Shown here one piece after another: positions 28,291 through 37,221 of a DNA stretch of 64,000 nucleotides. This stretch comes from an uncultured Caulobacteraceae bacterium. Lineage in GTDB: Bacteria > Pseudomonadota > Alphaproteobacteria > Caulobacterales > Caulobacteraceae. The DNA lies in NCBI GenBank assembly GCA_903872075.1, contig CAIQJF010000005.1:37934-101933 (forward strand), given 5' to 3'. The translations under genes and the position numbers were made by a program. Each line of letters begins with the position of its first letter. The first letter of the stretch is position 1. The notes under the pieces were generated by a model that worked only from the letters and a program-made list of their open reading frames with translations, was not told the origin of the DNA and ran no database searches.

Positions 28291-29370
28291 ATGATCACCG
28301 AAATCCAGGTCGAACGGGGCAATCTCGTCCGTCAGCGGACCGTCACCCGGGATATCCCGGCTCTGGCCGAGGGCGAGGTGCTGATGCGCATCGACACCTT
28401 CGCCCTCACAGCCAACAACGTCACCTACGGCGTCGCCGGCGACATGATCGGCTATTGGAAATTCTTCCCGGCCGAAGGCGTCTGGGGAGTCATTCCCGTC
28501 TGGGGGTTCGCCACCGTCGTCGACTCGCTTTGCCCCGAAGTCCCCGTGGGCGAGCGGGTCTATGGCTTCCTGCCGTTCGCCTCGCACGTGGTCATGCGGC
28601 CGGAGAAGGTCGGCCGGGGCGGTTTCACCGATGGAGCGGCGCATCGGCAGGCGCTGCCCGGCCTCTACAACCGCTATCAGCGCGCCACCGACGATTCGCC
28701 GGAGATGAAGGCCCTGGAGGCGGAGCGGTGCGCCCTCTTCCCTCTGTTCACCACCGCCTATGTCATCACCGACCTGCTGGCCGACAACGCCTGGTTCGGG
28801 GCCAAACAGGTGCTGGTGCTCAGCGCCTCGTCCAAGACGGGCCTGGGCCTCGCCAATCTGCTCAGCCGGGTCGAGGGGCATCCGGTCCGGGTGGTGGGCG
28901 TGACCTCGCCGGCCAACAAGGCCTTCGTCGAGGGGCTCGGCGGTTGCGATCAGACCCTCGCCTATGACGAGATCGCCGCTCTGGATCCCGCCGTGCCGAC
29001 GATCGTGGTGGACATGGCCGGCTCGGCCGCCGTCCAGCGCGCCGTCCACACCCATTTCGGCGACAACCTTGTCTACGACTGCGGAGTCGGCATCACCCAC
29101 TGGACCGAGGGCGGTCCGGCCGGAGATTTGCCCGGGGCCAAGCCGGCCTTCTTTTTCGCCTCCGGCCAGATCGAAAAGCGCGACGCCGAGTGGGGCGCCG
29201 GGGAGATTCAGCGGCGGGCTCAAGGGGAAGGCGTTCGGATCGCCCGGGAAATCGCCGGCGCCGTGGAGGTCGAGCGGATCGCGGGCCCGGAGGCCGCGGC
29301 GGCGGCCCTGGCGGAGATGGTGGCCGGCCGGGTGTCGCCCCGGCGCCTGCTGATGCTGTCCCTGGCCTGA
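28291..29370 (+). CDS. DUF2855 family protein (MDR-like)
   Basis: A 359-residue protein matching my memory of the DUF2855 family, a distant branch of the medium-chain reductases. Visible features are the GroES-like entry ITEIQVERGNLVRQRTV, TFALTANNVTYGVAGDMIGYWKFFPA with the family's YW-F motif, GVIPVWGFATVV, and a Rossmann-like stretch VLVLSASSKTGLGLANLL. No zinc ligands are evident. Homologues are annotated only as of unknown function, sometimes as quinone oxidoreductase-like. The start at ATG 28291 comes after GGGGGAG. A serine hydrolase gene follows after 16 bases. Confidence 0.85.
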   Translation: MITEIQVERGNLVRQRTVTRDIPALAEGEVLMRIDTFALTANNVTYGVAGDMIGYWKFFPAEGVWGVIPVWGFATVVDSLCPEVPVGERVYGFLPFASHVVMRPEKVGRGGFTDGAAHRQALPGLYNRYQRATDDSPEMKALEAERCALFPLFTTAYVITDLLADNAWFGAKQVLVLSASSKTGLGLANLLSRVEGHPVRVVGVTSPANKAFVEGLGGCDQTLAYDEIAALDPAVPTIVVDMAGSAAVQRAVHTHFGDNLVYDCGVGITHWTEGGPAGDLPGAKPAFFFASGQIEKRDAEWGAGEIQRRAQGEGVRIAREIAGAVEVERIAGPEAAAAALAEMVAGRVSPRRLLMLSLA

Positions 29371-29386
29371 GCCGGATCCAGACCGG

Positions 29387-30703
29387 ATGCGGACCTGGAC
29401 GCGGCGGGGCGCCTTGGGCGGAGGCGTGGCGATGATGGCAAACCGGGCCTACGCGGCCGACGCGGCCCTCGGAACCCTCCTCTCCGACGGGCCGGACGGC
29501 GTGCTGTCGGCTGGGCTCATCGCCCGGCGGGGCAATGGTCGTGTGGCCCTGGCCGCGAGCGCCGGTCGCCGCTTCACCGGGGACATGGTCGCGGCTTTCG
29601 GAATCGACGCTCCCTTCCGCGTGGCGTCGGTGTCCAAGATGATCGCCACCGTGGGTTTCCTGCGTCTCGTCGAGTCGGGTCGGATCTCGCTGGACGACGA
29701 CGCGGGCGACCGGCTGGGATTCCGCTTGCGCCACCCGGCCTTTCCCGACCGGCCGATCCTCATCCGCCATCTTCTCAGCCACACCAGCGCCCTGCGTAAC
29801 GGCCCCAGCTATCCGGTTCCGGCCGGCCACGCCCTTCGCGAGGCCTTCGACCCCAACGGCCGCCACTGGGACGGTGGGGCCTGGTTCGGCCCTCGTGACT
29901 GGCCGCCCGGCGCCTGGTTCGCCTATGCCGACGTGAATTTCTGCCTCATCGCCCAGATCGTCGAACGCCTGACCGGCGAGCGGTTCGACCGCTACATGAC
30001 CCGCACCGTCCTGGCGCCGCTGAAGCTGGACGCCGGCTACAACTGGGGCGGGGTCAGCCAGGCCAGGCGCGCCCGCGCCGCCTCGGCCCGGCGCTGGCTG
30101 GGCGACGCCTGGACCGCCCAGACCGACGCCGCGGTTCCGCCCGCGCCGGCCGTGACCTACAGCCAGCCTGCCGGAGGGCCCCCGGTGGCCGAGGTTGATC
30201 TCCGATTGGGCGAGAACGGCTTCCTGTTCTCGCCGCAGGGCGGCCTGCGAGTGAGCCTCAGGGACATGGACCGGCTGGCCCGCACGTTCCGCGCCGGGGG
30301 CGCCCTCGACGGGGTCCGCGTGATCTCGCGCGCCAGACTGGACCTCATGCAGACCGCCGTCTGGCGGTACGACGCCACCCATCCCAATGGCGAGACCGGC
30401 GAAGGTGGGGCGGGCGATGGCGTGTTCCAGGGCTATGGCCTGGGCATGGAGGTTCCGCAGGGCCGGCCGGGACCGGGCGGCGACAGCTTCTTCGGCCCGG
30501 ACAGCGCCGACTGGCGCGGCCATCTGGGCGACGCCTATGGCTGGATGACCGGCCTGTTCTGGAATGTGAAGGACGGCCGCACCCTGGTCTGGGCGCTCAA
30601 CGGCCTGCGCGAGACCGGCCGCTCGCCGGGCCGGCGCTCGGCGTTGACCCGGCAGGAAGAGGCGGTGGTCGATATCGGCCTGTCGGCCCTCGCCCTGGAC
30701 TGA
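29387..30703 (+). CDS. Serine hydrolase of the beta-lactamase/esterase family
   Basis: A 438-residue penicillin-binding-protein-like hydrolase. The N-terminus TRRGALGGG followed by a hydrophobic stretch resembles a Tat signal, so periplasmic localisation is likely. The nucleophile motif is S81-V-S-K84. The second motif reads Y-A-D (FAYADVNFCLIAQIVE) where class C enzymes have Y-x-N. RHLLSHTSALRNGPSYP is also typical. The family includes esterases and D-amino peptidases, so antibiotic resistance should not be assumed. It lies 16 bases downstream of the DUF2855 gene, probably in the same transcript. Confidence 0.87.
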   Translation: MRTWTRRGALGGGVAMMANRAYAADAALGTLLSDGPDGVLSAGLIARRGNGRVALAASAGRRFTGDMVAAFGIDAPFRVASVSKMIATVGFLRLVESGRISLDDDAGDRLGFRLRHPAFPDRPILIRHLLSHTSALRNGPSYPVPAGHALREAFDPNGRHWDGGAWFGPRDWPPGAWFAYADVNFCLIAQIVERLTGERFDRYMTRTVLAPLKLDAGYNWGGVSQARRARAASARRWLGDAWTAQTDAAVPPAPAVTYSQPAGGPPVAEVDLRLGENGFLFSPQGGLRVSLRDMDRLARTFRAGGALDGVRVISRARLDLMQTAVWRYDATHPNGETGEGGAGDGVFQGYGLGMEVPQGRPGPGGDSFFGPDSADWRGHLGDAYGWMTGLFWNVKDGRTLVWALNGLRETGRSPGRRSALTRQEEAVVDIGLSALALD

Positions 30704-30709
30704 GACCGC

Positions 30710-31087
30710 CTATTTGCGCACGAAGGCGCAGAGCTTCGCGTCGTCGGGGTCCCGCACATAGGCGGCGTAGAACACCGGGTTCATGCCTTCGCGCACGCCG
30801 GGCGGGCCCTCGCAGACCCCGCCCTGGGCCAGGGCGGCGGCATGGAACGCGTCGACGGCCTCGCGGCTCTCAGCCAGGAAGGCCAGCATCGCCCCGTTGC
30901 CGTTCGAGGCGGCCTGCCGGTCGAAGGGCCGGGTCAGGAAGAACTTCCCCCGCTCGCCCTTGCGCGAATAGCCGGTCCAGGTGGGGCTGGTGACATCCCG
31001 GACTCCGCCCAGCGGCGCGAACACGGCGTCATAGAAGGCGATCGACCGCTCCATGTCGTTCACCCCCACTGTGGAATAGGCGATCAT
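30710..31087 (-). CDS. VOC family (glyoxalase-like) protein
   Basis: A 125-residue single-domain vicinal oxygen chelate protein. It begins IAYSTVGVNDMERSIAFYDAVFAPLG, the classic first beta-alpha-beta unit, with AMLAFLAESREAVDAFHAAALAQGG as the second and a C-terminal FYAAYVRDPDDAKLCAFVR. The N-terminal metal-ligand His is replaced by Ser, so it may not be a metalloenzyme. It is convergent with the serine hydrolase, their ends 6 bases apart. No substrate can be inferred. Confidence 0.88.
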   Translation of the reverse strand: MIAYSTVGVNDMERSIAFYDAVFAPLGGVRDVTSPTWTGYSRKGERGKFFLTRPFDRQAASNGNGAMLAFLAESREAVDAFHAAALAQGGVCEGPPGVREGMNPVFYAAYVRDPDDAKLCAFVRK

Positions 31088-31247
31088 GACTGGGAGGGTT
31101 CCATCGTGAAGTGTCCGGGGATGCGCCGGCGGGTCTCTGCCGCAAGGCTAGTAAAGGATGGAACGCGGTGCGGCTTCAAGCCTTGCCTGGGGCTTCCCGG
31201 CGCCGGGTGGCCGGGCTAGGAAACGGCGGGCTCCGGGGGCGATGCGC

Positions 31248-32726
31248 ATGAACATCCTGCTGATCACTCTGGACCAGTTCCGCGGCGACTGCCTGTCGAT
31301 CGCGGGTCATCCGGTGGTGCAGACACCGAATCTGGATCGGCTTGCGCGGGAGGGTGCGCGCCTCGCGCGGCACTACAGTCAGGCCGCGCCCTGCAGCCCG
31401 GGACGGGCCAGCCTCTATACCGGCCTCTATCAGATGAATCACCGGGTGGTGGGCAATGGCACCCCGCTGGATCGCCGCTTCGACAACATTGCCAAGGCCG
31501 CCCGCCGCGCCGGCTATGTCCCGACCCTGTTTGGCTACACCGATCAGAGCGTCGATCCGCGCGACACCGACGGACCCGACGATCCCCGCCTGCGGACCTA
31601 TGAGGAAATCCTGCCGGGGTTCGAGGTCGGCCTGGAGCTGGCGGCCGGTCATCCCGCCTCGTGGATGGACTGGCTGCGCGACCTCGGTCACGACATCCCG
31701 GACCAGCCGGACGCCGTCCTGGCGAGCGAGCCGGGCCGTCCCGCCGAGCACAGCATGTCGGCCTTCCTGACCGACGGCTTCCTGGCCTGGCTCGATCGTC
31801 AGGATGGTCCCTGGTTCGCCCATCTCAGCCAGTTCCGGCCGCATCCGCCCTATGCGGCGGCCGGCGGCTTTGACCGGATGTACGATCCGGCAGCCATGCC
31901 TGACCCGATCGCGCCTGGCGCCGAACGTCATCGTCTGCACGACGGGCTGATGCGGCATCCGCAGATGAAGGTCCCGGAGGACCCTGCGGAGATGCGGCGC
32001 TTGCGGGCCCAGTACTACGGCATGGTCAGCGAGGCCGACGCTCAGCTCGGCCGGGTCTGGGCCGCCCTGGAGGCGCAAGGCGCGTGGGACGACACCTTCA
32101 TCATCGTCACCGCCGATCACGCCGAACAGCTGGGCGATCACGGCCTGCTGCAGAAGGGCGGCTTCTTCGAACAGAGCTATCACATCCTGGGGCTTGTCCG
32201 GGATCCCCGGCCCGGCGCGGCGCGCGGAGCGGTGGTTGAACGCTTCACCGAGAACGTCGATGTCTTCCCGACCCTCTGCGAGGCCATGGGAATCCCTGTT
32301 CCGGCGCAGTGCGACGGCGCGCCCCTGACGCCCTTCCTGCGCGGCGAGGCGCCGCCCTGGTGGCGCGAGGCGGCCCACTGGGAGTGGGACTGGCGGGACA
32401 GTCTGATCCCGAAAGGCCCACATGACTGGCCATGGGACCGGCGGCTCGAACGCCAGAATCTGGCCGTGACGCGGGGCGAGACCGCCGCCTATATCCATTT
32501 CGGCGACGGGACCTGGCTGGCGTTCGATCTTTCGGCCGATCCGACGTGGCGCACGCCGCTTGCCGATCCGGCTCGGGTGCTGGATCAGGCGCAGAACCTG
32601 CTCACCTGGCGCGCGCGGCATACCGACCGCACCCTCACGGGTATGTTGGTGGCGGACGGCGGCGTGGGGCGCTGGCCCGCCGACATGCCCGCCGATTGGG
32701 GACAAAAGGAGCCCGCGAATGCCTGA
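31248..32726 (+). CDS. Sulfatase / phosphonate monoester hydrolase (PMH type)
   Basis: A 492-residue alkaline-phosphatase-superfamily hydrolase. The catalytic motif is C49-S-P-G-R53, the CxPxR pattern whose Cys is converted to formylglycine. Metal ligands include D9, and D and H in TADHAEQLGDHG. Compared with remembered PMH sequences, several segments are shared: MNHRVVGNGTPLD, FGYTDQSVDPR, RPHPPY, HWEWDWRDS and ADRTLTGML-like WRARHTDRTLT. PMHs hydrolyse phosphonate monoesters and also sulfate and phosphate diesters. ATG 31248 is chosen, 8 bases after GGGGG. Its last 8 bases overlap the HD-domain gene. Confidence 0.9.
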   Translation: MNILLITLDQFRGDCLSIAGHPVVQTPNLDRLAREGARLARHYSQAAPCSPGRASLYTGLYQMNHRVVGNGTPLDRRFDNIAKAARRAGYVPTLFGYTDQSVDPRDTDGPDDPRLRTYEEILPGFEVGLELAAGHPASWMDWLRDLGHDIPDQPDAVLASEPGRPAEHSMSAFLTDGFLAWLDRQDGPWFAHLSQFRPHPPYAAAGGFDRMYDPAAMPDPIAPGAERHRLHDGLMRHPQMKVPEDPAEMRRLRAQYYGMVSEADAQLGRVWAALEAQGAWDDTFIIVTADHAEQLGDHGLLQKGGFFEQSYHILGLVRDPRPGAARGAVVERFTENVDVFPTLCEAMGIPVPAQCDGAPLTPFLRGEAPPWWREAAHWEWDWRDSLIPKGPHDWPWDRRLERQNLAVTRGETAAYIHFGDGTWLAFDLSADPTWRTPLADPARVLDQAQNLLTWRARHTDRTLTGMLVADGGVGRWPADMPADWGQKEPANA

Positions 32727-33282
32727 GACGCGCCCGAAGACCTTCGACAGCCTGGAGGCTCTGGAAGGCTATCTGGAGGTGATGGGCCGCACGCCATCGG
32801 ACGAGGGTCCCGGCATCACCGAGCTGGATCACGGGCTGCAATGCGCCCTGGAACTGCGGGCGGTGGCGCCGGATGACGCGGAGCTTCATGTGGCGGGTCT
32901 CGTTCACGACATCGGTCACGGCCTGGTCCACATCCGCGACCATGCCTGGTCGGGGGCGGAGACCATCCGCGCCCTGCTCGGCGACCGGGTGGCGACGCTG
33001 GTGGGCCTGCACATCGACGCCAAGCGCTATCTGGTCACCACCGATCCGGGCTATCGCGTCACCCTGTCGCCCACCAGCATCGAGACCCTGGCTCTCCAGG
33101 GCGGCGACATGTCGGCCGAGGCGGTCGCGGCGTTCGAGGCCTGGCCGTCCTGGCGCGAAGCCCTGATGCTCCGCCGGGCTGACGAGGCGGCCAAGACGCC
33201 GGGCCGCGAGGTCCCCGGACTGGAAGCCTGGTTGCCGGCGTTGCGGGAAACGGCCTCGCGTCAGGTCAAGGCAGGCGCATGA
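32719..33282 (+). CDS. PhnZ-like HD-domain mixed-valent diiron oxygenase candidate
   Basis: A 187-residue HD-domain protein. Against the remembered PhnZ sequence (C-P bond oxygenase for 1-hydroxy-2-aminoethylphosphonate), all six iron ligands have counterparts: His in ELDHGLQCA, the HD pair in VHDIGHG, His in RDHAWSG, His in GLHIDAKRYL and Asp in RRADEAAK. The Lys in AKRYL, which contacts phosphonate in PhnZ, is present. The Tyr and Glu of the mobile N-terminal loop have no match (DEGPGITELDH here). It is translated from ATG 32719 after AAGGAG, overlapping the PMH-type gene by 8 bases and the SGNH gene by 4. A phosphohydrolase role remains possible. Confidence 0.8.
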   Translation: MPETRPKTFDSLEALEGYLEVMGRTPSDEGPGITELDHGLQCALELRAVAPDDAELHVAGLVHDIGHGLVHIRDHAWSGAETIRALLGDRVATLVGLHIDAKRYLVTTDPGYRVTLSPTSIETLALQGGDMSAEAVAAFEAWPSWREALMLRRADEAAKTPGREVPGLEAWLPALRETASRQVKAGA

Positions 33283-34430
33283 CGATGACACCCATCGCCT
33301 GGGACGACCCCCGCCTCGCCATCGCCGGCGCCTTTCATCTGAAGCCTACCGCCCACGGGATCATGCCGCGCCGCCTCCCGGCCTGGACCGAGGCGCAGAT
33401 GCCCGACCCCGCCCTGGGAGTGATGTCGTTCATGCCGTCGGGTGTGCGCATCGTCCTGCGGACGGACGCCCGTCGTCTGGAGCTGGAGGTTCTGGAGCGG
33501 GGCCTGCAGTTCGCGGGCGCGCCGCGTCGCCCGGCCACGTTCGATCTTCTCGCGGATGGCCGGCTGATCTCGCGTGTGGCCGCCACGGACGGCCCGACGG
33601 TGGTCATCGACAACGCCGCGCGGCCCCCCGCCATCCGCATCGACCCGGGCGTGGCCTCCACCCTGGTGTTCGACGATCTGCCCCGTGGGCTCAAGACTCT
33701 GGAGCTATGGCTCTGCCACACCGCGACCGTTGAGCTGCGTGCGCTTCGGATCGACGGTGAGCTTCTGCCCGCCGAACCGTCCGCGCGCCGCCGCTGGGCG
33801 CACTACGGAAGCTCCATCAGCCACGGGATGGAGGCGGACGGCCCGTCCGAAACCTGGCCGGCCACGGCGGCCCGCGCCGCTGGCGTCGATCTGATGTCCC
33901 TGGGCTTCGCCGGTCAGTGCCATCTCGACGGCCTGGTGGCCCGCACCCTGCGCGACGCCGATGTGGACCTGATCAGCCTCAAGCTCGGAATCAACCTCCT
34001 CAACATGGATTCCATGCGCGAGCGGGTGTTCGTCGCCTCGGTTCACAGTTTCCTCGACACGATCCGCGATGGGAAGCCGGCGACCCCGATCCTGGTCGTG
34101 TCGCCGATCCTGGTCCCCGCCGCCGAGGACAAACCTGGGCCGACCCTCAACGACGGTCAGGCGATCTATGTCGTCGAGCGGCCGGAGGCGCTGATGGCCG
34201 GCGCCCTGACCGCACGGCGGATTCGCGACCTGCTCAGCGATATCGTCGGCCGCCGGCGCGCGGCGGGCGATGCGCAGCTGCATTATCTGGATGGCCTGGG
34301 GCTGTTCGGCACGGCCGATCTGGACGATCTTCCCGATGGGCTGCATCCCAACGCCGCCGGCCTGCGCCGGATGGGCGAGCGGTTCGCTGGCCTCGCCTTC
34401 GGGCCCGGCGGCGCCTTCGCGGGCGCCTGA
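33279..34430 (+). CDS. SGNH/GDSL hydrolase with N-terminal beta-sandwich domain
   Basis: A 383-residue protein. The first 165 residues look like a beta-sandwich (VMSFMPSGVRIVLRTDARRLELEV and similar strands), as in two-domain acetyl-esterase and SsfX3-like proteins. The SGNH domain then has block I YGSSISHG with the nucleophile Ser, block II GFAGQCH with Gly, block III KLGINLLN with Asn, and block V DLPDGLHPNAAG with the catalytic Asp and His. No signal peptide is seen. Substrates may be acyl or carbohydrate esters. It overlaps the HD gene (ATGA) and is 21 bases before the nitrile hydratase alpha gene. Confidence 0.87.
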   Translation: MTMTPIAWDDPRLAIAGAFHLKPTAHGIMPRRLPAWTEAQMPDPALGVMSFMPSGVRIVLRTDARRLELEVLERGLQFAGAPRRPATFDLLADGRLISRVAATDGPTVVIDNAARPPAIRIDPGVASTLVFDDLPRGLKTLELWLCHTATVELRALRIDGELLPAEPSARRRWAHYGSSISHGMEADGPSETWPATAARAAGVDLMSLGFAGQCHLDGLVARTLRDADVDLISLKLGINLLNMDSMRERVFVASVHSFLDTIRDGKPATPILVVSPILVPAAEDKPGPTLNDGQAIYVVERPEALMAGALTARRIRDLLSDIVGRRRAAGDAQLHYLDGLGLFGTADLDDLPDGLHPNAAGLRRMGERFAGLAFGPGGAFAGA

Positions 34431-34451
34431 GACGAAGAGACGGAGACGGGC

Positions 34452-35104
<653 letters not shown>

Positions 35105-35108
<4 letters not shown>

Positions 35109-35764
35109 ACGGCGTTCACGACATGGGCGGCATGCACGGCCTGGGTCCCATCGCCCCCGACCCCCACGAGCCCCTGTTCCACGAGCGCTGGGAAGCCTCG
35201 GCCCTGGCCCTGACCCTGGCGGCGGGCGCCTGGGGGCGTTGGACCCTGGACAAGTCCCGGCATGCGCGGGAGCTGATCCCCGGGCCGGACTATCTCCGCA
35301 TGACCTACTACGAGAAGTGGATCACCGCCCTCGAGGGTCTGATGGTCGATGGCGGCCTGGTCACCGCCGAGGAGATCGCCAGCGGCAGCCCGGCGCCGGG
35401 GTCCGTCATGGCCGACCCCCCGCTCAAGGCCGAGGGTGTGGCCCCGGCCATGGCCCGCGGCGGGCCTACTGACCGCCCGGTCGCGACGGCGCCGAAATTC
35501 GCGGTGGGCGATGCGGTGCGCACGCGCAATATCAACCCGACGGGCCACACGCGTCTGCCCCGTTATGCCAGGGGCCGCGCCGGGGTGATCACCCACGCCC
35601 ACGGCGCCCATGTGTTTCCGGACGCCAACGCCCACGGCCTGGGAGAACAACCGCAGCCCCTCTACCAGGTCCGCATCGAGGCCGCCGAGCTCTGGGGACC
35701 CGACGCCGACCGGCGCAGCGCCGTCTATCTCGATCTCTGGGAGGACTATCTTGAGCGCGCCTGA
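35105..35764 (+). CDS. nthB: Nitrile hydratase beta subunit
   Basis: A 219-residue subunit that forms the alpha/beta heterodimer. The N-terminal half has the hallmark [16 protein letters not shown] followed by [28 protein letters not shown] and [14 protein letters not shown]. The C-terminal half is the SH3-like barrel: [31 protein letters not shown], then [32 protein letters not shown]. It is full length for the family. ATG 35105 overlaps the alpha stop (ATGA). The last 14 bases overlap the TTG start of the activator gene, so all three are translationally linked. Confidence 0.95.
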
Positions 35765-36095
35765 GGTCGGCCTGTCTGACGGAGCGCCCGCCGATCCGCC
35801 GGTGTTCGATGAGCCATGGCAGGCGGAGGCCTTCGCCCTGGTGGTCCATCTGCACGGCGCCGGCGCCTTCACCTGGACGGAGTGGGCCGGGGCTCTCTCG
35901 GAGGAGATCAAGGCGGCCGACGCGCGGGGCGAAGGCGGTGAAGGCGAGCACTACTATGAGCGCTGGCTGGCGGCGCTTGAGACTTTGGTCACGCGCCGGG
36001 GGATGGCCGAGCCCGCCGCCCTGGCCGCCCGCAAGGACGCCTGGGCCGAAGCCTACCGTCACACCCCGCACGGCCAGCCGGTCGTCCTGGCGTGA
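35751..36095 (+). CDS. Nitrile hydratase accessory/activator protein (P14K/NthE-like)
   Basis: A 114-residue protein related to the N-terminal domain of the beta subunit: EPWQAEAFALVVHLHGAGAFTW and YYERWLAALETLVTRRGM mirror equivalent parts of NthB. In Co-type systems such proteins insert cobalt into the alpha subunit by subunit swapping. The start is TTG 35751, 7 bases after GGGAGG, inside the end of nthB; no ATG or GTG start lies suitably placed. Its stop overlaps the GTG start of epmA by 4 bases. Without this protein the hydratase would probably be inactive. Confidence 0.85.
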   Translation: MSAPEVGLSDGAPADPPVFDEPWQAEAFALVVHLHGAGAFTWTEWAGALSEEIKAADARGEGGEGEHYYERWLAALETLVTRRGMAEPAALAARKDAWAEAYRHTPHGQPVVLA

Positions 36096-37135
36096 GTCGC
36101 GCGCCCTGGTGGCGCGGCGATGTCCACGCCGCCCGGCGGCCTTTGCTTCTGGCCCGCAATCGGATCACCGCGGCGACCCGCGCCTGGTTCGCGGCCCGCG
36201 ACTTCCTGGAAGTGGAGACCGCCGCTCTGCAGGTCTCGCCGGGCAATGAGGCCCATCTTCACGCCTTCGCCACCGAGGCTATCGCCACCGACGGCGTCCG
36301 CGCGCCGCTCTATCTGCGCACCTCGCCCGAATTCGCCTGCAAGAGCCTGCTGGCGGCGGGTGAGGCGCGGATCTTCGATTTTGCCCGGGTCTGGCGCAAC
36401 CGCGAGCGCGGCGCCCTGCACAGTCCGGAATTCACCCTGCTGGAGTGGTACCGGGCGGGGGAGTCCTATGAGGTTCTTATGGAAGATTGCGCAGCGTTGC
36501 TGGGGCTCGCGGCGGAGACGGCCGGGACCCGACGCCTCACTTTCCGGGGCCGGACGGCCGACCCCTTCGCGACGCCCGAGCGCGTAACCCTGGCCGAAGC
36601 CTTTAGCCGCTATGCGGGCATCGATCTTCTGGCGACGGTGCAGGCAGGTGGTGAGACCGACCGCGACGCCCTGGCCGCCGCCGCGCGCGGCGCGGGGCTT
36701 CGGATCGCCGGCGATGATACCTGGGCCGATGTCTTCAGCCGGGTGCTGGTGGAGCGGATCGAGCCGATCCTGGGCGACGGCCGGCCGACCATTCTGTGCG
36801 AATATCCGGTGTCGGAGGCGGCTCTGGCCCGGCCCTCGCTGCGCGATCCGCGGGTGGCCGAGCGTTTCGAGCTCTATGCCTGTGGCGTGGAGCTGGCCAA
36901 CTGCTTCGGCGAACTCACCGAACCGGCCGAGCAGCGCCGCCGGTTCGGGCTGGAGATGGATGAGAAGGCGCGGATCTACGGCGAGCGCTATCCCATCGAC
37001 GAGGAATTCCTGAGCGCCTTGGCCCACATGCCGCCCGCCAGCGGCGCCGCCCTGGGTTTCGACCGGCTCGTGATGCTGGCGACAGGCGCGGCTCACATCG
37101 ATCAGGTTCTGTGGACGCCGGTCGCGGAGACATAG
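36092..37135 (+). CDS. epmA: EF-P lysine aminoacylase EpmA/GenX-type
   Basis: A 347-residue truncated class II lysyl-tRNA synthetase paralogue that attaches beta-lysine to EF-P. It lacks the anticodon-binding domain and starts directly with the catalytic core: ARDFLEVETAALQVSPGNEAHL (motif 1 region), YLRTSPEFACKSLLAAG, then FARVWRNRERGALHSPEFTLLEWYRAG (motif 2). The C-terminal motif 3 region reads PPASGAALGFDRLVMLATG. The GTG start overlaps the activator gene stop. The partner genes epmB and efp follow, making the assignment firm. Being fused into a nitrile hydratase operon is unusual. Confidence 0.92.
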   Translation: MSRAPWWRGDVHAARRPLLLARNRITAATRAWFAARDFLEVETAALQVSPGNEAHLHAFATEAIATDGVRAPLYLRTSPEFACKSLLAAGEARIFDFARVWRNRERGALHSPEFTLLEWYRAGESYEVLMEDCAALLGLAAETAGTRRLTFRGRTADPFATPERVTLAEAFSRYAGIDLLATVQAGGETDRDALAAAARGAGLRIAGDDTWADVFSRVLVERIEPILGDGRPTILCEYPVSEAALARPSLRDPRVAERFELYACGVELANCFGELTEPAEQRRRFGLEMDEKARIYGERYPIDEEFLSALAHMPPASGAALGFDRLVMLATGAAHIDQVLWTPVAET

Positions 37136-37221
37136 GCTCACGTCCGCCAGAACTTGCCCGCCGCCGCCCGGCGCCCCATAGGACGCGGCCCTCAGGGTCG
37201 ACGACCCCAGAATCCGCGCCC

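Noticed and set aside
29387..30703. Beta-lactam resistance gene
   Set aside because: Only the general serine-hydrolase fold motifs are present, with Y-A-D instead of Y-x-N; esterase or peptidase relatives fit equally well.
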